64,000 nucleotides of DNA from JACRBE01 sp964429005 (GTDB taxonomy: Bacteria > Chlamydiota > Chlamydiia > Chlamydiales > JACRBE01): assembly GCA_964429005.1 (NCBI GenBank), contig CAYSAJ010000002.1, positions 66,789-130,788 on the forward strand, read 5' to 3'. Both the position numbers and the translations under genes were made by a program. Each line of letters starts with the position of its first letter. The stretch's first letter is position 1. The notes below the pieces were generated by a model. That model made no database searches. It was not told the origin of the DNA and saw only the letters and a program-made list of their open reading frames with translations. Shown here piece after piece: positions 58,150 through 64,000 of this stretch.

Positions 58150-60556
58150 TCGACCCTTAACGGGATATGATCTGTATTGTGTATATCTTAGATATAAATA
58201 TCGGATCTTGTGCTTGTCTTTGTTTGTGACAATCTCCACAGGGGTGTTGATCTACTTCCGAGCACCACAATACACAGTCACAGCTTTATTTAAAGATGAG
58301 GGTCTCTCACAATCTTCGAAAGATCTAGGAGTTCTCAAACAAATGATCGGTATTCAATCCAGTCAAGATTCCAAAGCAACTGTTATGTTTCTTTCTCGCA
58401 AAATTCTAGAGCCCCTCATATCCCAGCTTGGTTTGCAGGTATCGGGGGCTCCTGAAATTTTTCTTGAGGACTTTTACTACTCAGGAAAAAATCCTCTTAA
58501 AGAACAACTGATCATTAATGAGGACGGAGCCTTCTTAGAAAAAGCGCAGCAAAAGGTCAAGATGAAAAATCTCATCCCTCAAGGGGCTTATCCTGTTCGA
58601 CTTATCCCAATGGATGATGTATTGAAAAAAGTGAGAAAAAAGCTTTCTATCAAACCCAGTGAACAAGACCCTCGAGTTCTTCATCTTAGCTTTACTCATC
58701 CCCATCCTGAAAAAGCGACACTCTTTTTAAATGGTTTGATGGATGGATACCGTGACTTTCTCATGCATGAAAATGAAAAACTCTTTGAAGAGCAAATGAG
58801 ATTCCTTCAAAAACGGAAAAATGAAGTGATGATGGATATCAATCACTCTTTAGAGGGATATGCCGATACTCTCCAAAGAGAGGGAACGAGAGAGAGTTTT
58901 CTTCCTTTCGAAGAATGGATGAAGCATGAGGCGTCTAAACAGCAACGCCTTGCTGATGCTCTGCTCCAAGCGGATATGGAAAAGCAGGCGCTTGTTTCTT
59001 CTTTGTCCGACATTCAAAGCGCTCAATGGATTGATTCTCCTATTCGTCCAGAGCTTGCAGCTTTTTGCCGTGAAAGACAGCTCCTTCTCAATATAGAAAA
59101 TATCCTCCGAGAAGATCTTTTGCCTAATATATCACCTAAAAAGATAATTAGAGCAGCTGAAGAGGAAAAAACCCCTATACGTCAAATAGTTCTAGGACTG
59201 ACTAATCCTGGAATAACTTCCCGTGATAAAATTGAGAATATACCTGTTTCTGCTCCTTTAGATGATACAACTACAAAAAACTGGCTCCTTGCCTACCAAG
59301 AAAAAGATGAAGGGCTCTCTCAAAAACTACAAAAATACGAGTACTTGCTTTCGAAAATCGGGGAAAGCCCTCTTTTTATTCCTTCGTTGTCTTCAATCTT
59401 GCCAGAATTTTCTCTAACCCAGGTGGTTCAGGAATCAACGAGTATCATTCAGCGTTTAGATCGGACATCACTTGTTTCTGAAAGAGAAAAAAGTCTTCAG
59501 ATGCAAGAACTTGAATATAAGCAAAAAACCATTTTGGATCATCTTCGTCATCTTCAATATTTGGCAAAGCTAGAACAGTCTCAGTATCGAAAAAATGCTT
59601 TCATATTGAAACAGTATTATTTTCACCAAGTAGAAAAAAAAAGAAGGCATATCGATCATGAAATTTATGAGCAAATTGAAAAAAGGATCCATCGCTTAGA
59701 TGACAAAATCCGCCATATACAAGCTGAATTAAAGGAAGGGCAAGATATCATTCAAAAAATCCTGCCTAGAAAATGGACGGGTGAGCACAGTATCCAGACT
59801 CAAATTCAGTTAAATGTGCAAATGCTGAAAGCAGTTATAGAAAATGTGGAAGCAAAAAATGTGTCCCACTTGCTCATGCAAGTTATGGCAAAGCCAATTG
59901 ATAAAGCCCTATTTCCAAAAAAGAATGACGCTCTTTACCTCCCCGCAATCCTCATAGGAGTGTTTTGCTTTTCTTTTTTTGTCTTTATTCTCGTTTACTT
60001 TGGATATGCCCTTAAGAATGGGCTCCCCATTCATCAATATAGTTTTTTCCCTGAGGGACAAAATTATCTTTCTTCTCAAAAACTCTCCTCTCAAAAAAAG
60101 GAACAAGATGAAGAATTTTGTAAAATGTTGCTTCATTTACGCAAAATCAATGCAATTTTTGTCAGACGACATCAAGAGCCCCTTTTAGCTCTATTTAGTA
60201 AATTAGATGAACAGGGGTTTAAGGTGCTTTGGATCCAAGTCGAAGAGGTTGTAGCATCCTGTACTCTCCCTCCTGTCGATGAAATCGAAAAGCAAATAGA
60301 GAGCTCTGGCTCAGGGTATAGGTGGAAAATAGGCTCAAAGTCATTATTTCTTCCAGAAGTAAAAAAACAGTGGGCTCACCGCCTTGATTATTTGAAAGAG
60401 AAATTTGACTATATAATAGTGACTTTGCCCTTTTCTCCGGAAGAAGCCAAGGTAATTCCTTGGATTTCTCTGATGGAGCAGGTGTTTTGGCCCTTAGATA
60501 TTGAACCTAAAGAAGCAATTTTACCCATTAAGCCTCATCACATCTTAGTGTTCTAA
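58133..60556 (+). CDS. Wzc-like polysaccharide copolymerase lacking a kinase P-loop
   Basis: 807 residues from ATG 58133 (AAGGAG 12 bases upstream; ATG 58091 is an alternative). The layout is that of Wzz/Wzc: membrane segment near residues 20-42 (RILCLSLFVTISTGVLIYF), a long periplasmic coiled-coil part, a second segment at about 605-630 (LPAILIGVFCFSFFVFILVY) and a cytosolic domain of about 175 residues. That last domain is placed like the Wzc tyrosine kinase but has no Walker A motif and no Tyr-rich tail; the end reads KPHHILVF. It should set chain length or link to Wza rather than phosphorylate. Confidence 0.8.
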   Translation: MLRSTSRPLTGYDLYCVYLRYKYRILCLSLFVTISTGVLIYFRAPQYTVTALFKDEGLSQSSKDLGVLKQMIGIQSSQDSKATVMFLSRKILEPLISQLGLQVSGAPEIFLEDFYYSGKNPLKEQLIINEDGAFLEKAQQKVKMKNLIPQGAYPVRLIPMDDVLKKVRKKLSIKPSEQDPRVLHLSFTHPHPEKATLFLNGLMDGYRDFLMHENEKLFEEQMRFLQKRKNEVMMDINHSLEGYADTLQREGTRESFLPFEEWMKHEASKQQRLADALLQADMEKQALVSSLSDIQSAQWIDSPIRPELAAFCRERQLLLNIENILREDLLPNISPKKIIRAAEEEKTPIRQIVLGLTNPGITSRDKIENIPVSAPLDDTTTKNWLLAYQEKDEGLSQKLQKYEYLLSKIGESPLFIPSLSSILPEFSLTQVVQESTSIIQRLDRTSLVSEREKSLQMQELEYKQKTILDHLRHLQYLAKLEQSQYRKNAFILKQYYFHQVEKKRRHIDHEIYEQIEKRIHRLDDKIRHIQAELKEGQDIIQKILPRKWTGEHSIQTQIQLNVQMLKAVIENVEAKNVSHLLMQVMAKPIDKALFPKKNDALYLPAILIGVFCFSFFVFILVYFGYALKNGLPIHQYSFFPEGQNYLSSQKLSSQKKEQDEEFCKMLLHLRKINAIFVRRHQEPLLALFSKLDEQGFKVLWIQVEEVVASCTLPPVDEIEKQIESSGSGYRWKIGSKSLFLPEVKKQWAHRLDYLKEKFDYIIVTLPFSPEEAKVIPWISLMEQVFWPLDIEPKEAILPIKPHHILVF

Positions 60557-63500
60557 GTGTTTTTTCTTAATTTCTCTCCATTTATTGGCTATTTCTGTTG
60601 CGATCGGCATGGCTTCTTTTCCCCAATCGCCATATTTCAAATACACAATGACAACAACTTCAGGTTTAGTAAGCTCTTTGTCTTCATAGAAAGTTCCTGC
60701 AAACCATATATTTTGGGCCATGATTTTGGGAGCATTCCGGTCTAATGTGGGCCTAAAAACGATTTCTGCAGTTCCTGTTTTACCAATCATATAGGGTTGA
60801 ATATTTATGTAATTGCGCTTCATGTCAGGGTTCTCAAATAGATACCGAATCGTGCTCGCTCTTCCTCCACCTTCTTTGTTGTTCATGACTCTATGCAAAG
60901 CATGAATCAGATACTTTTCTACATCTTTATCAAGATGAATTTGATTCATTACTTTTGTTTTGGGAGAGGAGAGATAGGGCTTTTCCAGTCGTTTTTGAGA
61001 CTCTGTAAAAAATGGGAAATAAATGCCCACATGGCGTAGTGCTTGCTGGTAGGGGAATCGAGTAGTGTCAAAGGGAGAAGCATGTTTTTCAGGCTCAAGA
61101 TTGGCGATTGTTTTTACAACTTGGGGTTTTAAGATTTGTCCTCCGTTGCTAAAAGAGCTCATCATCACGGCTGTTTGCAAAGGGGTTACAGTAAAAGCGT
61201 GCTGCCCAATCGCAAACGAATATAATCCTGATTTATTGTCAGCAAGGTCATCTGGTAACGCCCCCTTATTTTCACCAGGCAGATCGATACCAGTTCTTTT
61301 CCCAAATGACAGCTCTTTAGCAACGCGGTATAAATCTTTTGGATGGTCTAATACTTCTGAAGCCAAGATAGAAAAATAAATGTTCGATGAATGCTCTAGT
61401 GCTTGGATAAGGTCTATTTTTCCACTGCTTTTGTGACTCTTGGGCAGTCTCCCTCCTTTATAGAGGCGAGTAATCGGTTTTTTATCCGCTGTGTATCCTA
61501 GGATTTGTCCTTGATTTTTGTAAGTCTCTGTTTTGATCTCATCAAAAATTGTAAGATTATTAAAATCTCTGTGGTGCTGTTTGCTTTGTTTAATCGCTTC
61601 ATAGGCAACCGCAATTTTAAAAATAGACCCCAAGGCCACTGGTTCTTGATAAGCATGGGATCGCAAAAATCCAAAACCGCTCTTGGGATAAAAAAAGCGA
61701 GCCAAGTCCTGCTCGGTCGCATCATTCCCCAAAAGTTTATACTCTCCCCACAGTTTTGTTTCCATTTCAGGTAAGAGGCGCGCCGAAAGGATATATTCAT
61801 AGACAGTTTCTAAATGATCTTCTGAAAAAAGACTCCTAAATAAGGAGAGATAAGGATGGTCGAAGTCATAGATAATGGGGTCTGTGTGGTTGTGCAAAAG
61901 TTTAAGTAAAAATCGATGTTCGTTTTCTTTCACATAGTGATCAAACATCTCTTTTTCTTTTTCTTGAAGATAATCAAGATAAGGCTTTTGGTAGTGTTTG
62001 TTTTCTTTTTCCCATTTTCTCTTTTCTTTCAAATAATCTTTGAAATGGTTTTCTCTCCAAACTGAAAATAAATTTTGATGAAACGAATTTCGTAAATAGT
62101 GCCTAAAAGATCTCTTCATTTGCAAAAATTTCTGATGCAGAAGCCAAAAATCAGATAAGGTCCATTCCTCGAATTTTTCTATTAAAGAGTCGGATAAACT
62201 TTGGTAAGGACAGGCTAATTTCAAAAGATCAAAGAACAGAAGTTTATCTCCATTATTTGAAATTGGTTCCAAATAAGGTTGAAGAACACTTTTCCATTCA
62301 GCAAGGAGAGCCTCTTGATTTGCCATATGAGTTTGAAGTGTCCCCTTTTTGCCCTCTGCCGGATTAAATAGAACGTGGGTTTTAGATGCAGGAAAGAGTA
62401 GATCTATCCACATCGAAGGAGGCATTTGGCTCAGATTTGAGATCGACTCAGCTGTGTTTAGAAGTAAAGAAGCCGTTGCTATGTCTTTAACAAAACGTAG
62501 CTGTTTGCGAACAGATGAGTTAAGAGACAGAGTATAATCAAGTAACAAATCCCAGGTTAGGTACTTTTCTTCTTCATAAAATCCCACCTCTTTTTTGAAA
62601 AACTCCCTTTTTAGAGGCGCTTCTCCTTCCCACAATCTATTGATGTAATCGTCACTTTCGAGCCACATAGAGGTTTGTTTTTTACTAGATTCATTCCACT
62701 GCGAGAAATCATTGGGGTTGTAGCGTGGATAGCTTGCAAAACACAGAATTTCCCCTGTCTTTGGATCCATAGCAACAGCGCCTCCTCCCTTTATCCAGGG
62801 AGCAGCATAATCAGTATGGCCCTTGCCAGCAAAACGAAAGCGTTCATCTCGAAGTCTTTCATGGTCTGCTAATAATATTTCGGCATATTCTTGGAGTTCT
62901 CGAGAGATCGTGAGAAGAATCCTGCGACCACTCGTCGATTGGGTCGAGTCAGGAAGCTGCCGAACAAGTCTTCCTTGTGTGTCAATTTCAAATTTTTTCT
63001 TTCCAAAGCAGCCTCGAAGATCTTCATCAAAAGATTTTTCTATTCCACTTTTTCCAACTTGAGAATTAATCGAATAGGACTTTTCTTTGAGCTCTTCAAG
63101 ACGCTCTTTCACTTCCCTCCAAGAGTGAAACCCTGCAGGTAGGATAATTGGAGATCCCTCTTCTCTCTCTTTTAGTAAACCTGAGTAGAGATCGATCTGC
63201 TCTCTAATGGCTAAAAATTCTGAAGTATGAATGTTTCCTAAGTACCCAACAACATTGCATCCGACCGGGCCATAGGGATAGTAGCGTTTTGCGGTGATGT
63301 CTAATCTTAGGCCTGGCCAGTCTTTTTGGAGGGCTCTCAGACGAAAATACTGCTCTTCTGTTAGACCTTCTTTGATTGTATAGCAGGTGTTTGGGAATAA
63401 AGAGGCCTTACTATATATGAGATCCTCTATGTAGGTCGCTTCGAAGCCGAGCTCTTTTTCAAATAATTTTGCTAAAGCAGAAATATGCTCTTTTCGAGGA

Positions 63501-63802
63501 TATATTTTTTTTTTCTCTGATTTATTCCACTCACTTCTGGGGATATGGCGCAAATCGTCATAGCAGATACTGACTGTATATGTCATACGATTTACAGCTA
63601 AAGGTTCATTGAATCGATCACGAATCGTCCCCCGATCTGGGGCCTCAATAATGGTTTTTCTTTGAGGTTGCTTAGAGAGAGTTACATAGTCTTCATGGCA
63701 AACTATTGTTAGAAACCAAATGCGGAGCAGGATCAAAGCGAAGGCAATGCCTATGATCATAAAAACACGATTGGCTTTTTCAGCGACGGGATGTCCATTC
63801 AT
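60545..63802 (-). CDS. Penicillin-binding protein 2 (transpeptidase), chlamydial long form
   Basis: A 1085-residue class B PBP with one N-terminal membrane anchor (residues 13-33). The pedestal (about 50-300) contains RGTIRDRFNEPLAVNRMTY. The transpeptidase domain begins with MDPKTGEILCFASYPRYNPN near residue 344 and has the SxxK serine in GSIFKIAV near 724, SSN in LEHSSNIYFS near 802, and KTG in IGKTGTAEIV near 1010. About 330 charged, helical residues are inserted between the domain start and SxxK. It crosslinks the septal peptidoglycan that chlamydiae need for division. The closest C. trachomatis gene is the similarly long CT682, as I recall. The 3' end overlaps the Wzc-like gene by 12 bases. 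Confidence 0.95.
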   Translation of the reverse strand: MNGHPVAEKANRVFMIIGIAFALILLRIWFLTIVCHEDYVTLSKQPQRKTIIEAPDRGTIRDRFNEPLAVNRMTYTVSICYDDLRHIPRSEWNKSEKKKIYPRKEHISALAKLFEKELGFEATYIEDLIYSKASLFPNTCYTIKEGLTEEQYFRLRALQKDWPGLRLDITAKRYYPYGPVGCNVVGYLGNIHTSEFLAIREQIDLYSGLLKEREEGSPIILPAGFHSWREVKERLEELKEKSYSINSQVGKSGIEKSFDEDLRGCFGKKKFEIDTQGRLVRQLPDSTQSTSGRRILLTISRELQEYAEILLADHERLRDERFRFAGKGHTDYAAPWIKGGGAVAMDPKTGEILCFASYPRYNPNDFSQWNESSKKQTSMWLESDDYINRLWEGEAPLKREFFKKEVGFYEEEKYLTWDLLLDYTLSLNSSVRKQLRFVKDIATASLLLNTAESISNLSQMPPSMWIDLLFPASKTHVLFNPAEGKKGTLQTHMANQEALLAEWKSVLQPYLEPISNNGDKLLFFDLLKLACPYQSLSDSLIEKFEEWTLSDFWLLHQKFLQMKRSFRHYLRNSFHQNLFSVWRENHFKDYLKEKRKWEKENKHYQKPYLDYLQEKEKEMFDHYVKENEHRFLLKLLHNHTDPIIYDFDHPYLSLFRSLFSEDHLETVYEYILSARLLPEMETKLWGEYKLLGNDATEQDLARFFYPKSGFGFLRSHAYQEPVALGSIFKIAVAYEAIKQSKQHHRDFNNLTIFDEIKTETYKNQGQILGYTADKKPITRLYKGGRLPKSHKSSGKIDLIQALEHSSNIYFSILASEVLDHPKDLYRVAKELSFGKRTGIDLPGENKGALPDDLADNKSGLYSFAIGQHAFTVTPLQTAVMMSSFSNGGQILKPQVVKTIANLEPEKHASPFDTTRFPYQQALRHVGIYFPFFTESQKRLEKPYLSSPKTKVMNQIHLDKDVEKYLIHALHRVMNNKEGGGRASTIRYLFENPDMKRNYINIQPYMIGKTGTAEIVFRPTLDRNAPKIMAQNIWFAGTFYEDKELTKPEVVVIVYLKYGDWGKEAMPIATEIANKWREIKKKHLEH

Positions 63803-63861
63803 AGAAATTATTTAATAAGCATCAAATCTGCATTGTATGTTCTCTCCCGATATTTTTTATA

Positions 63862-63891
63862 TTGGAAAAAAATCGATTTGATCTGTAGAAT
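63862..63891 (+). promoter_or_regulatory. Promoter-like sequence of tRNA-Gly
   Basis: TTGGAA (63862-63867), 18-base spacer, TAGAAT (63886-63891, five of six). Transcription would start near 63898, about ten bases before the mature tRNA. Confidence 0.5.
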
Positions 63892-63906
63892 TTATAGCTT
63901 TAACTC

Positions 63907-63977
63907 GCGCCTGTAGTTCAATGGTAGAACCATAGCCTTCCAAGCTATTAGTGTCAGTTCGATTCTGATCAGGCGCT
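63907..63977 (+). tRNA. tRNA-Gly (anticodon TCC)
   Basis: A 71-base cloverleaf: acceptor GCGCCTG/CAGGCGC, anticodon arm ATAGC-CTTCCAA-GCTAT with anticodon TCC (codons GGA/GGG), T arm with TTCGATT, discriminator T. CCA is not encoded. Confidence 0.96.
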
Positions 63978-64000
63978 ACAGTCTTTATCCAGTATTTAAC

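Overview
The window comes from a member of the phylum Chlamydiae outside the family Chlamydiaceae (an environmental, amoeba- or arthropod-associated type). The assignment rests on gene order. Several blocks match the Chlamydia trachomatis chromosome as I remember it: sdhC-sdhA-sdhB beside tatD and exbB-exbD-(TonB-like)-tolB-pal-LysM gene; dnaB-mnmG-lplA; mutL-pepP; lpdA-lipA; glgC next to a metallophosphoesterase; secA-psd-nth-mnmE; ruvC-ruvA. A chlamydial-length PBP2 (1085 residues) points the same way. Genus cannot be fixed from the sequence; G+C is roughly 40% by eye. Genes not expected in Chlamydiaceae (adenylate cyclase, PhoR-like kinase, OPT transporter, LexA-like repressor with DinD, Wza/Wzc-like pair, FkbM and 2OG-oxygenase pair) argue for an environmental lineage.

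Layout: 1-5.8 kb (minus strand) holds a truncated TPR protein, a membrane TPR protein, an amidohydrolase, a glycine-zipper lipoprotein, an OmpR-type regulator and a LysM lipoprotein. 5.8-9.6 kb is the translationally coupled Tol-Pal operon; its TonB/TolA-like gene carries an in-frame stop. 9.7-14.3 kb (plus) is tatD and the succinate dehydrogenase operon. 14.3-20.3 kb (minus) is lplA, two small orphans, a degenerate receiver/GGDEF protein, mnmG with a tiny ribosomal gene, and dnaB. 20.4-22.2 kb is a divergent LexA/UmuD-like repressor and DinD module beside tRNA-Ser. 22.2-31.5 kb holds a hypothetical gene, an oxygenase/methyltransferase pair, mutL, pepP, an adenylate cyclase and a histidine kinase. 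31.5-35.3 kb (minus) is a type II secretion pseudopilin cluster split by an OPT transporter. 35.3-35.56 kb has no protein gene but contains a promoter-like sequence, consecutive hairpins and a terminator: a candidate structured RNA or attenuator. 36-43.8 kb carries glycogen, lipoate and dihydrolipoyl dehydrogenase genes plus a large orphan membrane protein. 43.8-51.4 kb is secA, psd, nth, mnmE, ruvA, ruvC. 51.6-60.6 kb carries heptosyltransferase-like genes, gpsA, the NAD(P)HX repair enzyme, a nucleotide-sugar epimerase and a Wza/Wzc-like export pair. The window ends with PBP2 and tRNA-Gly.

Functionally the window joins envelope maintenance (Tol-Pal, LysM, PBP2, Psd, SecA, heptosyltransferases, polysaccharide export), central metabolism (Sdh, LpdA, lipoate enzymes, GlgC, GpsA), genome maintenance (DnaB, MutL, Nth, RuvA/C, LexA-like/DinD) and signalling (OmpR regulator, PhoR-like kinase, adenylate cyclase, degenerate diguanylate-cyclase-like protein). 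Coding density is high: no gap without a gene exceeds 300 bases, and seven of nine convergent gene pairs overlap at their 3' ends. I saw no CRISPR array, insertion sequence, transposase, rRNA or replication origin.
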